Shown here: piece by piece, positions 25,502 through 34,959 of the stretch
Layout: the number at the start of each line of letters is the position of its first letter
How positions within the stretch are numbered: the stretch's first letter is position 1
Origin: JBFHFS01 sp041583495
GTDB lineage: Bacteria; Bacteroidota; Bacteroidia; Bacteroidales; Marinilabiliaceae
Direction of reading: 5' to 3'
DNA: 64,000 nucleotides
Assembly (NCBI GenBank): GCA_041583495.1
Contig: JBFHFS010000004.1
Span: 95,063-159,062, forward strand
Made by a program: the position numbers and the translations under genes
Notes under the pieces: model-generated
What the model saw: only the letters and a program-made list of their open reading frames with translations
What the model was told of the DNA's origin: nothing
The model's database searches: none

Positions 25502-26827
25502 ATGAGCGTTAAAGCTAAAGTTGTTGAGAGCAAGTACATTGTTCCATTTATTTTAATTACCAGTCTGTTTTTTTTGTGGGGTATCGCCAATGACCTGACC
25601 AACCCAATGGTCTCGGCCTTTAAAAAGGTGATGCCCGAATTGTCCAATTTTGAGGCGGCCCTTGTTCAGGCTGCCTTTTACGGAGGTTATGCCACCATGG
25701 CTATTCCGGCTGCTCTTTTTATTCGGCGGTTTTCTTATAAATCGGGAATCCTGGTGGGGCTGGGGCTTTATGCCATTGGGGCCCTGCTGTTTTATCCTGC
25801 AGCGGCCTACGAAGAGTTTACCTATTTCCTTATTTCGCTTTATATCTTAACCTTTGGGCTGGCGTTCTTAGAGACTACCTCTAATCCGTTTATCCTGTTT
25901 ATGGGTGACCCTGAGACCTCTACCCGGCGATTGAACCTTTCTCAAACTTTCAATCCGATGGGCTCCCTTTTCGGGATGCTGATCGCACAAATGTTTGTCA
26001 TTAAGGCGCTCCGTTCCGATGATCTTTCGGTAGACGCCTATAACCAGCTTTCGGCGGTTGAACAAGCCTCTATTCGTACCAACGACTTGTCTATCATCAG
26101 CGGACCCTATATCGCTTTGGGCGTGTTGGTGTTGTTCATGTTTGTGCTGGTGGCTTTCGCAAAAATGCCTAAAACCAAAGATCACCTGGGCTTGCCCATC
26201 GGTGCAACCTTTAAAATGCTTTTCAAAAATAAGCGCTATTCTCAGGGTGTTATTGCTCAGGCTTTTTATGTGGGGGCACAAATTATGGTCTGGACTTTTA
26301 TCTTCCAATATGTCGACAACATTAATGCTTCGCGCCCTGGAGATGAACTTACCGCTACCTGGTACAATATGACTGCCATGTCCTTATTCCTTTGCTCGCG
26401 TGCCATGAGTACCTATCTTTTGAAGTATGTGAAGCCTGGAAAACTGATGCTGATTTTCTCCCTCGGCGCTATTGTCATGACCCTGGGGGCCATCTTTATC
26501 GTGGGGCTTGGCGGACTTTATTGTTTAGTCGGTATCTCTGTTTTTATGTCGCTCATGTTCCCAACCATTTACGGGATCGCACTTAAAGACATGGGAGAGG
26601 AGGCCAAGCTGGGATCTGCCGGATTGGTGATGGCCATCGTAGGTGGCGCCTTAATGCCCCCCTTGCAAGGGCGTATCCTCGACCTGGGCGGACCTGGTTT
26701 TGGCGATCTTGACATTCTGGGTTACATCCCTGAGGTGAACGCCTCTTTTGTTTTACCCCTCATCTGTTTTGTGGTGATAGCCGTATATAGTTATCGTTCG
26801 CATAAGTACTACCTGATCGAGGAGTGA
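25502..26827 (+). CDS. fucP: L-fucose/H+ symporter (MFS)
   Basis: The 441-residue MFS protein has 12 predicted helices and matches the FucP family: FFLWGIANDLTNPMVSAFKK in helix 1, FYGGYATMAIPAALFIRRFS in helix 2, and LAFLETTSNPFILFMGDPE in helix 4. It should import L-fucose by proton symport. It follows fucU by 11 bases. A 259-bp gap with an inverted-repeat element follows. Confidence 0.92.
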   Translation: MSVKAKVVESKYIVPFILITSLFFLWGIANDLTNPMVSAFKKVMPELSNFEAALVQAAFYGGYATMAIPAALFIRRFSYKSGILVGLGLYAIGALLFYPAAAYEEFTYFLISLYILTFGLAFLETTSNPFILFMGDPETSTRRLNLSQTFNPMGSLFGMLIAQMFVIKALRSDDLSVDAYNQLSAVEQASIRTNDLSIISGPYIALGVLVLFMFVLVAFAKMPKTKDHLGLPIGATFKMLFKNKRYSQGVIAQAFYVGAQIMVWTFIFQYVDNINASRPGDELTATWYNMTAMSLFLCSRAMSTYLLKYVKPGKLMLIFSLGAIVMTLGAIFIVGLGGLYCLVGISVFMSLMFPTIYGIALKDMGEEAKLGSAGLVMAIVGGALMPPLQGRILDLGGPGFGDLDILGYIPEVNASFVLPLICFVVIAVYSYRSHKYYLIEE

Positions 26828-26872
26828 GCCCGAAGGGTTAACGGAGTTGCGACTTTTTGAAATTAAATTAGA

Positions 26873-26996
26873 ATAAAGTTGAAAAAGAGCACTGAAGCTT
26901 TTGTTACTGGAAAGCAACTGGTGAGTCTTATGTTGAATAACCAAAAGGCTGGTTCAACCCTTATTTTGGCCGGACGGGACTCTTTTTCAACTTTAT
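26873..26996. repeat. 124-bp element with perfect 17-bp inverted termini
   Basis: ATAAAGTTGAAAAAGAG at 26873-26889 is repeated exactly in inverted form at 26980-26996. The 90-bp interior has a smaller inverted repeat (GTTGAA..ACC at 26932-26943 with GGTTCAAC at 26951-26958). There is no coding frame and no obvious target-site duplication. It lies between fucP and the dehydrogenase gene. It could be a miniature transposable element, an invertible segment or a large RNA hairpin. Confidence 0.75.
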
Positions 26997-27086
26997 CTTT
27001 CTTCCACGCTATTTAATACGTTAAAGTATGAATTATTTTTTTGTTATCTGTTTTTTAATTTTACTTATTTTCTAAATGTTAGAAAC

Positions 27087-28157
27087 ATGGATAAACCAAT
27101 AAGAAAAACGAAAGGTGCCTTTTTACCAGGCAACAGCACCGTGGTGTTCAAAGAGGTAGAGATTCCTGTTCCAGGACATGGACAGGTTCTTATTAAAACC
27201 AAATCGTCTACGATTTGTGGGTCGGATATTCGTGCCATTTATCACGAGCATTTGGGCAAAGGCCCCGAAGGTTATCAAAATGTGGTTGCCGGTCATGAAC
27301 CCTGCGGACAGATTGCTGAATGTGGCCCCGGGTTAAAAAGGTTTAAAAAAGGTGACCGGGTGATTGTGTATCATATCTCGGGTTGCGGGGTATGCAACGA
27401 TTGTCGCCGGGGCTATATGATCTCTTGTACCAGTAAACACCGTGCGGCTTATGGCTGGCAACGTGACGGTGGAATGTGTGAATACATCCTGGCCGATGAA
27501 AAAGACCTGGTTGAATTACCCGATGAGCTTTCCTATACCGATGGGGCTCAGGTGGCTTGTGGTTTTGGAACCGTGTATGAAGGACTCGAAAAGATAGGTA
27601 TCTCCGGTAACGATCAGGTGTTGGTTGCCGGGTTGGGCCCGGTTGGACTGGCTGCTTGCATGCTTTCTAAAGCTTTGGGGGCTCAAAAAGTAGTGGGTAC
27701 CGATGTGAGTGAAGACCGTTGTAAACTAGCCATGGAAAAGGGATTGGTTGATGAGGTATTTGTGTCGGGATCCGATGCCTTGGAAAAGGCCTTGGTGGCT
27801 TCCGGTGGTTTGGGTTATGAGCGGGCTGTGGATTGCTCCGGCAATACGCATGCCCGTCAACTATGTGTGAGAGCTACCCGTAAATGGGGCAAAATTGCGT
27901 TGGTGGGCGAGGGTGGTACCATGGAGCTTAATCCTTCACCCGATCTTATTCACGACCAAAAAACCGTCTATGGCTCCTGGGTGACTTCTATCTGGAAAAT
28001 GGAAGAGCTGGTTGAACGATTGGTTCGTTGGGGCATTCATCCCGAAGACCTGGTGACACATCGCTTTACCCTCGAACAGGCTCCCGAGGCATATAAACTT
28101 ATGTCCAGCGGAAAGTGTGGTAAAGTGGCCGTTGTGTTTGACGAGGAGGTAAAATAA
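27087..28157 (+). CDS. zinc-dependent MDR alcohol/polyol dehydrogenase
   Basis: The 356-residue protein is a medium-chain dehydrogenase. STICGSDIRAIY and AGHEPCGQIAECG supply the catalytic zinc site, and CGVCNDCRRGYMISC supplies the structural zinc site. VLVAGLGPVGLAACMLSKAL is the Rossmann NAD(P) motif. Placed between fucP and a fucosidase, it probably oxidises fucose, a fucose derivative or propanediol. The exact substrate is not visible in sequence. Confidence 0.85.
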   Translation: MDKPIRKTKGAFLPGNSTVVFKEVEIPVPGHGQVLIKTKSSTICGSDIRAIYHEHLGKGPEGYQNVVAGHEPCGQIAECGPGLKRFKKGDRVIVYHISGCGVCNDCRRGYMISCTSKHRAAYGWQRDGGMCEYILADEKDLVELPDELSYTDGAQVACGFGTVYEGLEKIGISGNDQVLVAGLGPVGLAACMLSKALGAQKVVGTDVSEDRCKLAMEKGLVDEVFVSGSDALEKALVASGGLGYERAVDCSGNTHARQLCVRATRKWGKIALVGEGGTMELNPSPDLIHDQKTVYGSWVTSIWKMEELVERLVRWGIHPEDLVTHRFTLEQAPEAYKLMSSGKCGKVAVVFDEEVK

Positions 28158-28172
28158 GGTTGGCCCATCCAA

Positions 28173-29246
28173 ATGGAGAATGTAGATAATTTTAAAAAAA
28201 ACGCCATGACACAAGAATTTAAAGCCGTCGATCCCGGGATGGTTCCTCAAATTGAATTAAGGAGCGGAGATAAAATTCCGGTCGTAGGTCTGGGAACCTT
28301 TGGTTCCGATCTTTACTCCAATGAACAAATCGCCGAGGCGGTTAAGTCTGCCATTCGTTTGGGATACAGGCATATCGACTGTGCGGCTGTATATCAGAAT
28401 GAAAAGGAAATAGGCAAAACCATTGCCGAAGTGATTGCCGAAGGAACCGTAACCCGGCAGGAGTTATGGATAACCGGCAAAGTATGGAACGACCGCCATC
28501 GGGAAGTGGAAAAAGCATGCCGGGAATCGCTGGATGACCTGCAACTCGACTATTTTGACCTCTTTCTGGTGCACTGGCCTTTCCCCAACTACCATGCCCC
28601 CCGCGTGGGGGGAGATGCCCGGAACCCCGACTCTAAACCCTTTAGCGTGGAGGAGTTTATGGATACCTGGAAGCAGATGGAAACACTCATGGATAAAGGA
28701 CTGGTGAAAAATATTGGAACCTCTAACATGACCATTGCCAAATTTGAAGCCACCCTTCCTTTGATGCGCATATTGCCCGGGGTGAACGAGATGGAACTAC
28801 ATCCCTGTTTTCAACAACCGGAACTCTTCGATTATGTGGTAAGTAAGGGTATTCATCCCATCGGATTTTGTCCCATTGGCTCACCCAGGCGTCCCGAACG
28901 TGACCGAACAGCCGATGATGCGGTGGATGTAGAACATCCTGTTGTGGTTAAAATTGCCAATCGCATGAATGTCCATCCTGCTGTCGTGTGCATCAAGTGG
29001 GGAATTCAACGCGGGCATATTACCATCCCTTTTTCGGTTAAGCCGGCTCAGTTTATCGGAAACCTCGAATCTTCGTTTATTGACCCGCTTACCCCCGAAG
29101 AGATGGAGGAGATGAAAACGGTAGATTGCAATTCCCGCCTGATTAAAGGGCAGGTGTTTTTGTGGAATGGGGCTAAAGGATGGGAAGATCTTTGGGATCT
29201 GGATGGAACCATTGCTCAAAAGGAGCTCGGAGGTCATTTATCCTAG
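28173..29246 (+). CDS. aldo/keto reductase family oxidoreductase
   Basis: The 357-residue protein has the AKR catalytic tetrad in place: Asp and Tyr in HIDCAAVYQNE, Lys in ITGKVWNDRH and His in FLVHWPFPN, plus the NADPH-binding C-terminal IPFSVKPAQFIGNLES block. An ATG at 28206 is an alternative start. It follows the dehydrogenase by 15 bases. In a fucose cluster it may be an L-fucose dehydrogenase or a lactaldehyde reductase; both are inferences from context. Confidence 0.85.
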   Translation: MENVDNFKKNAMTQEFKAVDPGMVPQIELRSGDKIPVVGLGTFGSDLYSNEQIAEAVKSAIRLGYRHIDCAAVYQNEKEIGKTIAEVIAEGTVTRQELWITGKVWNDRHREVEKACRESLDDLQLDYFDLFLVHWPFPNYHAPRVGGDARNPDSKPFSVEEFMDTWKQMETLMDKGLVKNIGTSNMTIAKFEATLPLMRILPGVNEMELHPCFQQPELFDYVVSKGIHPIGFCPIGSPRRPERDRTADDAVDVEHPVVVKIANRMNVHPAVVCIKWGIQRGHITIPFSVKPAQFIGNLESSFIDPLTPEEMEEMKTVDCNSRLIKGQVFLWNGAKGWEDLWDLDGTIAQKELGGHLS

Positions 29247-29281
29247 ATATGTGTCTTTAATTTATGTTATACCAAATTACC

Positions 29282-30814
29282 ATGAAAAATCAGCTTAAAT
29301 TCAAATGGCTTATATTTCTACTTATTGCCGTTGCCTGTTCCTCCAAGAGGGGGGAACAGAAGCAGGAGAGCGCTCCTGTGTATCAGGAGAATTGGACGTC
29401 GTTGGCTAACCATGAGGCGGCTCCTCAATGGTTTCAGGATGCTAAATTTGGAATCTATTTTCACTGGGGTGTTTATACTGTTCCTGCTTACAAAACAGAG
29501 TGGTATCCTCGCTGGATGCATTTTCCCGGACACGACATCAATAAGCATCAAATTGAGACCTATGGAGCATTGTCCGACTTTGGATATCATGATTTTGTTC
29601 CCATGTTTAAAGCCGAAAAATTCGATGCTGACAAATGGGCTGATCTCTTTGAAAAGGCCGGAGCCAGATTTGCCGGTCCGGTGGCCGAACATCATGATGG
29701 CTTTTCCATGTGGGCCAGTAAACAAACCCCATGGAATGCTAAGGATATGGGGCCCAAGAGGGATGTGACCGGTGAATTGGCAAAGGCGATAAAAGGGAAT
29801 GGGTTAAAGTTTATTACAACTTTTCATCACGCCCGGAACTTACAACGTTATGCCGATGATCCTGAAGCCGAATTGAACAAACCTAATGGCTCCAATTCTT
29901 TTAAAGGGTTCCAGAACAGTCATTACCCTCTTTTCCCGGGTACTGCTCCTACATCTGATGACCCTTTGTTACGACAGTTGTATGGAAATATGCCTGAGAC
30001 TTTATGGCTCGATCAGATGTGGTTTGGTAAATTAAAGGAGGTTATTGATAACTATCAACCGGATATCATCTGGTTTGATTCATGGCTCGATCAGATTCCG
30101 GAGGCCTATCGCATGAAGTTTTGCGCTTATTATTTGAATGCTGCTGAGAATTGGAACAAAGAGGTGGTGATTGTTCGTAAACAAATGGATTTACCCCTCG
30201 AATGCAGTGTTGACGATTTGGAACGTTCGCGTAAAAATAAGATCGAGACAAATGTTTGGATGACCGATGAAGCCATCAGTTCTTCCAGTTGGTCTTACAC
30301 CGAAGGGTTAAAAATCAAAAAGGCAAAGGACCTGATTCATGTTTTAGCCGATATTGTTAGTAAAAATGGTGTTTTGCTTTTTAATATCTCGCCAAAATCG
30401 GATGGTACCATTCCGGAAGATCAACAAACGGTTTTGTTGCAAATGGGCGACTGGCTAAAGACTTATGGTGAAGCTGTTTATGGAACCCGTCCGTGGGTGA
30501 CCTACGGAGAGGGACCTACCAAAGAGCCTGAAGGGAACTTTCGTAACCATAAAGCCTTTCAGAAGATCGTTTATTCCAATCGGGATTTCCGATTTACTCA
30601 AAAGGATAATAGTGTTTACGTGATTCAGTTGGGTGAAGATAACCCTGGAAATAAGATAACCCTGGGTGCTTTTACTTCCGACTATAAGGTGAAAAAGGTA
30701 GAGGCATTGAATATCCATTCTGAGGTTAAATGGAACCAGAATGATGCGGGATTGAATATTGTGGTGCCGGCCAATCAGGATGCGATGGCTCCTGTTTATA
30801 AGGTGGTGCTTTAA
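29282..30814 (+). CDS. alpha-L-fucosidase (GH29), lipoprotein
   Basis: The 510-residue protein starts with a signal peptide ending in lipobox IAVACSS. The GH29 catalytic domain includes WFQDAKFGIYFHWGVYTVP, the HHDGFSMW block and the nucleophile Asp in DIIWFDSWLD. A C-terminal beta domain follows. It should release L-fucose from glycans at the cell surface or in the periplasm. Start 29282 was preferred over 29264 because it puts the charged n-region next to the hydrophobic core. It is the last gene of the cluster and ends at a strong terminator. Confidence 0.92.
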   Translation: MKNQLKFKWLIFLLIAVACSSKRGEQKQESAPVYQENWTSLANHEAAPQWFQDAKFGIYFHWGVYTVPAYKTEWYPRWMHFPGHDINKHQIETYGALSDFGYHDFVPMFKAEKFDADKWADLFEKAGARFAGPVAEHHDGFSMWASKQTPWNAKDMGPKRDVTGELAKAIKGNGLKFITTFHHARNLQRYADDPEAELNKPNGSNSFKGFQNSHYPLFPGTAPTSDDPLLRQLYGNMPETLWLDQMWFGKLKEVIDNYQPDIIWFDSWLDQIPEAYRMKFCAYYLNAAENWNKEVVIVRKQMDLPLECSVDDLERSRKNKIETNVWMTDEAISSSSWSYTEGLKIKKAKDLIHVLADIVSKNGVLLFNISPKSDGTIPEDQQTVLLQMGDWLKTYGEAVYGTRPWVTYGEGPTKEPEGNFRNHKAFQKIVYSNRDFRFTQKDNSVYVIQLGEDNPGNKITLGAFTSDYKVKKVEALNIHSEVKWNQNDAGLNIVVPANQDAMAPVYKVVL

Positions 30815-31476
30815 TTCATTTTCGTTATCAGACAATAGACGAACTCAAAGGACCAGCAGGCAAAGCTGATCTTTTGAGTTTTAACTTTTTAAACTACAGT
30901 TGTTGGTCCTTGGGCGCCAAAGCCATGATAAATTGTAACGGCTACTGTGGTTGTTTTCTGCCAATGACAGATTGTTATCTGATCTTGTCAAAGGAGGGGA
31001 TAAGTAGAGCATCTCATAAAACTTTACTGGCTTTCTTCAACAACCTTGGCCGGTGAGCTGTCAATGGTTATTTTTCGTGCCAGGTGGGTGCCGTTTTGAC
31101 TTTTTCGTCTGAAAAAGCCCTGTTCAATAAACCCGTTGAGTGGATAAGGTAATATGGCCGATTCGCAATGAATTCAGGAGCGACTATGGTTCCCAAATAA
31201 AGCAAGGTTGGTTGAATAATGCGATGAGCAAGGGTTGCGAAAAATAAGGATGATCTTTCTCTTATCCAGGAACCTGTTCGTTTATTTTTTTTTGTGTCGT
31301 CCTGAGAAAAGGTTACAGGTTTTCCCCCTTTCACTTTTCTGCTTATTTAGCTTTCAGCTTTATTTAATCCTTTTTAAGATGAATGGCCAATCGTCTCTGG
31401 TCATTGATTCGTGTTTTTTCCCTTTAACCTTTTCCACCTCTTTCCCCTTTAACCTTTAACCTTAACCTTTAACCCT
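30815..31476. other. 662-bp convergent intergenic region
   Basis: It begins with the GH29 terminator (30842-30890) and ends with a C/T-rich tract (about 31425-31480, with TTTAACC units) next to the batE stop. Several short frames (for example 31068-31334 on the minus strand) cross the middle, but none has a recognisable product or coding character. It may contain decayed DNA. Confidence 0.5.
30842..30890 (+). terminator. intrinsic terminator after the fucosidase gene
   Basis: A 16-bp stem with one mismatch and one G-T pair (arms 30842-30857 and 30865-30880) around a 7-base loop is followed by TTAACTTTTT. It should end the fucose operon. Confidence 0.75.
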
Positions 31477-32229
31477 TTAAATTACCTCCACATCTTCCTG
31501 ATGGATCCATCCTTCACTGCCATCCTGAAGTTCGATGTTCCACCAATCGCCAATTTTCGATATCAGTTTTACTTTGGTGCCTTCATGTAAAACAAAAAGG
31601 TCGTTTCCACTGGCGTCGGGTGAGCTTTTAATGGTGACTGAAGGGTTGAATATAATGGCATGTGTCCGCTCTATCAGTCGCTCTTTTTGGCTGGCCGAGA
31701 AGGTATAACTCAGGCCCGACCCGAGAGCGAAAATGACCCCCAAGGCAAAAGCTAATTTCTTCACCGCTGCATTGCGCGAAAAGAAATAGAGGCCCAGCCC
31801 CAGTAGAAACAGTATAAAGGTGAGAATGGAATAGATGGCCCATCCATCTGAATCGTTGCTGCTTTGCAGATCCTGTACCCAGTTGGACAGGAAAAAGGTG
31901 CCTACCTCTTCAATTTTGTCGGCCGTTTGGCTGTAGGCCAGTTTTAAATTGTAGCGGATGTCTCTGTCCTGAGGCGCCATCAATAGGGCCCGTTCGTAGT
32001 TGAGTATGGCTTCGGGCAATTTTCCTGTCTTGTAATAAGCGTTACCCAGATTATAAAACAAGGCAGGACTCTGCATCCCCGACTTAAGGATTTCCTCATA
32101 GTTGGTGATGGCCTCCTGATAGTTCCCTTCGGTGTATTGGGTATTGCCTTTTTCAAACCTTAAATCCTGGGCAAAGGCACTTCCCGATAAGGTGAAAAAG
32201 ATCAGTAGGAGTGTGACTGGTAGCTTCAT
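31477..32229 (-). CDS. batE: BatE-like TPR and SH3 domain protein
   Basis: The 250-residue protein has a signal peptide (LLLIFFTLSGSAFAQDL), three TPR-like repeats (YNLGNAYYKTGKLPEAILNY), a pair of membrane helices at about 120-190 and a C-terminal bacterial SH3 domain (VLHEGTKVKLISKIGDWWNI). This is the usual BatE layout at the end of a Bat cluster. It likely scaffolds the membrane-bound Bat complex; the molecular role is not established. It starts 4 bases after batD. Confidence 0.83.
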   Translation of the reverse strand: MKLPVTLLLIFFTLSGSAFAQDLRFEKGNTQYTEGNYQEAITNYEEILKSGMQSPALFYNLGNAYYKTGKLPEAILNYERALLMAPQDRDIRYNLKLAYSQTADKIEEVGTFFLSNWVQDLQSSNDSDGWAIYSILTFILFLLGLGLYFFSRNAAVKKLAFALGVIFALGSGLSYTFSASQKERLIERTHAIIFNPSVTIKSSPDASGNDLFVLHEGTKVKLISKIGDWWNIELQDGSEGWIHQEDVEVI

Positions 32230-32233
32230 GCGA

Positions 32234-34075
32234 TTAAAATTTTGTCTTTTTCAGGTTGTTCTCCAATTTGCTGATAATTTCAATGGCCTGTTTGTACAGG
32301 TTTTCGCGCTCTCTCTCTTCCGAAGCGGGCGAATAACGGGCAAACTCGCAGGTGTCGAGTATCTGTAGTAACCCTTCGATGTTCTCTTCCGGGGCGGCGT
32401 TCTTTGAAAGTATCTGACGCACATTGTCGCGGGTAAGTTCCGATCCCGGGATGGAAAGCTTATCGCTGATATATCCCCAAAGTCCCTTGGATAGCTCTTC
32501 GTAGAAGGCTTCGCTTTGACCTGCCTTGAGCAGCTGGGCGGCTTTTTTGAGGCGCTTGCGTGCCAGCTTGTTGGCCCGTTTGGTGCGCATCAGCCGCACG
32601 TTGGCATTCTCCTTGATCTTTTTCTTGTAGATGAAGAAGATTACAATAAACATCAGCGCCGGAATCAAATATCCCAGAGTAAATGGCCAGGTGCCAAACA
32701 AAAAGGTGTTGGCGGGTTTAAGGCGACTGGTGGGGGATTTAATAAACCGGATGTCCTCTCCCAAAAACTGAATGCTTTCCCGGTTGGTGCTCCCGGGGCG
32801 GGTAATTTCCGGCCCGGAGGTCTGCTCTCCTTCCGACTTCTCAATTTCCAGCACGATGGGCTGGCTCTTCAGCGTTTGGTAACGGCCCGAAGAGGGATTG
32901 AAAAAGGAATAGGTCACCGATGGAATCTCAAAAGTGCCTGAGTGACGGGGAATGATAAGCTGCTCGAAGGTTTTGGAACCCTTAGTGCCCAGTGAGGTTT
33001 GCGTGAGGTTGTTGCTCACGTTGGGGTCGAATACATCAAAGTCGGCCGGAATGGTCAACTGGGGTGCCTCGGCCAGCTTTAGGTTGCCAAGACCCGAGAT
33101 AACGGTTTTGATGGTGATGCCGTCATTAATTTTGGCCTGTTTTTTTGAGGCAGAAACAACCATGTCGATCTTGCCGACTACCCCCGAGAAACCTTCCGGT
33201 TGGGGCGAGGGCAACGACTTAACGGTTATCTTCAGCGATTTGGAGGATACTCTCCGTTTTACGGTGCGATAGGAATCAAAAAAGTCGTCAAAGATGTTGG
33301 TCGACTGGCGGGCTTGCCTCTGTCTGATTAGGAACTCCATGGATGTAGGGTCGATGGTCAGAGTGCCACTCTTTTGAGGAAAGAGAATTTTTTGATTGTA
33401 GGTCCCTACCCGGTAAGTCTTCCCGTTTACATTTTGCAGCGACCATTGTATGTCCTGGTTGGTGGTCAAATTTTCGGCAATAAAATCGCGGAAATTGGGA
33501 TTGGTAATATCCGAAATACCCTCCAAATTAACCCGCGTAAATATCTTAGTGGTGATGAGGATTGGCTCGCTCTGATAAACACTGCTTTTATTGGCAGTCA
33601 TCGAAATAAATACTTCATCGTCGGATGCCGCACTATTGTCGATGGGGGCTTCCTGACCTGGGTTTTGAGTATTGGAGGGAACCTGTGCCGGATCTCCCTC
33701 AATCACTTCGATGGTGAGCGGGTTGGACTCATACTTCTTGCCATCTATCTCGATGGAGGCCGGAGGAATGGTGAATGTCCCTTTTTGATTGGCCTTTAAG
33801 ATGAAAGTGAAGGAAAATTCCTGATCCCGGTTTACCTTTCCGTTGATGATATTCATCTGTGTCCGTGACGAGGTGGATGGACCCATCAGGATTTGAAATG
33901 CCTTAAGGTCGGGTAACCGCAGGTCGGAGGCCTCCTGATTAACCGAGTATACCAATTGAAATCTTGAATCCTGCTTTACAGTGGAAGGGGCTGAAGCCGA
34001 GAATTTTACATCCTGCGAAAAGGCGGAGATGTGAAGAAGCAGAAATGCCAGAATGAATAGTGTAGGTGATTTCAT
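32234..34075 (-). CDS. batD: BatD family protein
   Basis: The 613-residue protein has a signal peptide (MKSPTLFILAFLLLHISAFS, cut near FSQ-D), an extracytoplasmic set of beta-sandwich domains over about 430 residues, one membrane helix (PALMFIVIFFIYKKK) and a cytoplasmic helical tail (ELSKGLWGYISDKLSIPGSE). Start 34075 was chosen because the longer frame (34204) overlaps batC and lacks a signal at its front. BatD is needed for aerotolerance or envelope stress in some species; its biochemistry is unknown. Confidence 0.88.
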   Translation of the reverse strand: MKSPTLFILAFLLLHISAFSQDVKFSASAPSTVKQDSRFQLVYSVNQEASDLRLPDLKAFQILMGPSTSSRTQMNIINGKVNRDQEFSFTFILKANQKGTFTIPPASIEIDGKKYESNPLTIEVIEGDPAQVPSNTQNPGQEAPIDNSAASDDEVFISMTANKSSVYQSEPILITTKIFTRVNLEGISDITNPNFRDFIAENLTTNQDIQWSLQNVNGKTYRVGTYNQKILFPQKSGTLTIDPTSMEFLIRQRQARQSTNIFDDFFDSYRTVKRRVSSKSLKITVKSLPSPQPEGFSGVVGKIDMVVSASKKQAKINDGITIKTVISGLGNLKLAEAPQLTIPADFDVFDPNVSNNLTQTSLGTKGSKTFEQLIIPRHSGTFEIPSVTYSFFNPSSGRYQTLKSQPIVLEIEKSEGEQTSGPEITRPGSTNRESIQFLGEDIRFIKSPTSRLKPANTFLFGTWPFTLGYLIPALMFIVIFFIYKKKIKENANVRLMRTKRANKLARKRLKKAAQLLKAGQSEAFYEELSKGLWGYISDKLSIPGSELTRDNVRQILSKNAAPEENIEGLLQILDTCEFARYSPASEERERENLYKQAIEIISKLENNLKKTKF

Positions 34076-34187
34076 CCTCAATTTATTGTTTTTTGTGGGT
34101 AGATGGAACTTGCTGCCAACATGGGTGTTCCCCGGTTTTATGGAACCTGCTCGTTTCATCATATAATAGGTTTTGGGTATTGCCTGC

Positions 34188-34919
34188 TTACCAGTTCTTT
34201 TCAATTTTATTCGATTGAGATGCCTTTACTTTTCTAAGCTTTTCCTGAAGTTCTTTTTCATCCTGCTCAATCGAATTTAAAATGCGTTGAGCATTCTCCT
34301 TCGACAGTTCGTCGCGCGACTGCTGTTGCTGCTGTTGTTGCTGCTCTTTTTGCTCCTGCTCTTTTTGCTGTTGATCCTGTTGTTGTTGTTCATCCTTTTT
34401 CTGATCCTCTTTTTTCTGATCCTCTTTATTGTCCTTTTTGTCCTGATCCTGGTTTTCCTTCTCCTGTTCCTTTTGTTGCTTCATCTTTTGAGCCGTAATA
34501 AGGTTGTAGCGGGTTTCATCGTCAAGAGGGTCATTGCGCAAGGCTTCCTTGTAGGCCTCGATACTTTTGTCAAGCTCTTGTTTGGCAAAAAAACCGTTGC
34601 CAATATTGTGATAAATATCCGAAAGTAATGCTTTGTCCTTAGACTGACTAGTGATAGACTGAAATTGTTCCAAAGCATCGTCTATCTTTTCCTGTTTAAA
34701 GAGCGCATCGGCCAGGTTAAAGCGGGCTTCAAACGACTTGTCTTTTTTCTCCAGGGCCTTTCGGTATTCGATCTCGGAATCCAGGTAGTTGCTGTCCTGG
34801 TAGAGAGATGTCCCCCGGCGAATGAAACGACGCTCATTCTGACTCTGGGCCTGAATGGAAAACAGGGAGAAAAGGATCATTATAAGGACACTATTTTTTA
34901 GGATAACTTGATAGTTCAT
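34188..34919 (-). CDS. batC: BatC-like TPR protein with low-complexity tail
   Basis: The 243-residue protein has a signal peptide (LIMILFSLFSIQAQS), three or four TPR repeats (DIYHNIGNGFFAKQELDKSI) and a tail of about 60 residues made almost only of Q, K, E and D, including a run of nine Q (residues about 192-200). The encoding DNA is a CTG/TTG/CTT-rich repeat. It should be a periplasmic scaffold between BatB and BatD. Confidence 0.85.
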   Translation of the reverse strand: MNYQVILKNSVLIMILFSLFSIQAQSQNERRFIRRGTSLYQDSNYLDSEIEYRKALEKKDKSFEARFNLADALFKQEKIDDALEQFQSITSQSKDKALLSDIYHNIGNGFFAKQELDKSIEAYKEALRNDPLDDETRYNLITAQKMKQQKEQEKENQDQDKKDNKEDQKKEDQKKDEQQQQDQQQKEQEQKEQQQQQQQQSRDELSKENAQRILNSIEQDEKELQEKLRKVKASQSNKIEKNW

Positions 34920-34959
34920 TGCATCAATGGATTAAAATCTACATTCAACCTTAAAGCAT

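Noticed and set aside
31068..31334. 88-residue minus-strand frame
   Set aside because: No recognisable motif or start context in a region that looks decayed.
32234..34204. batD starting at 34204
   Set aside because: It would overlap batC and put 43 polar residues before the signal peptide; 34075 gives a normal signal peptide.
34287..34628. Leucine-rich 113-residue plus-strand frame, possible membrane protein
   Set aside because: It is the complement of the Q/K/E-rich batC tail, which gives a false Leu run.
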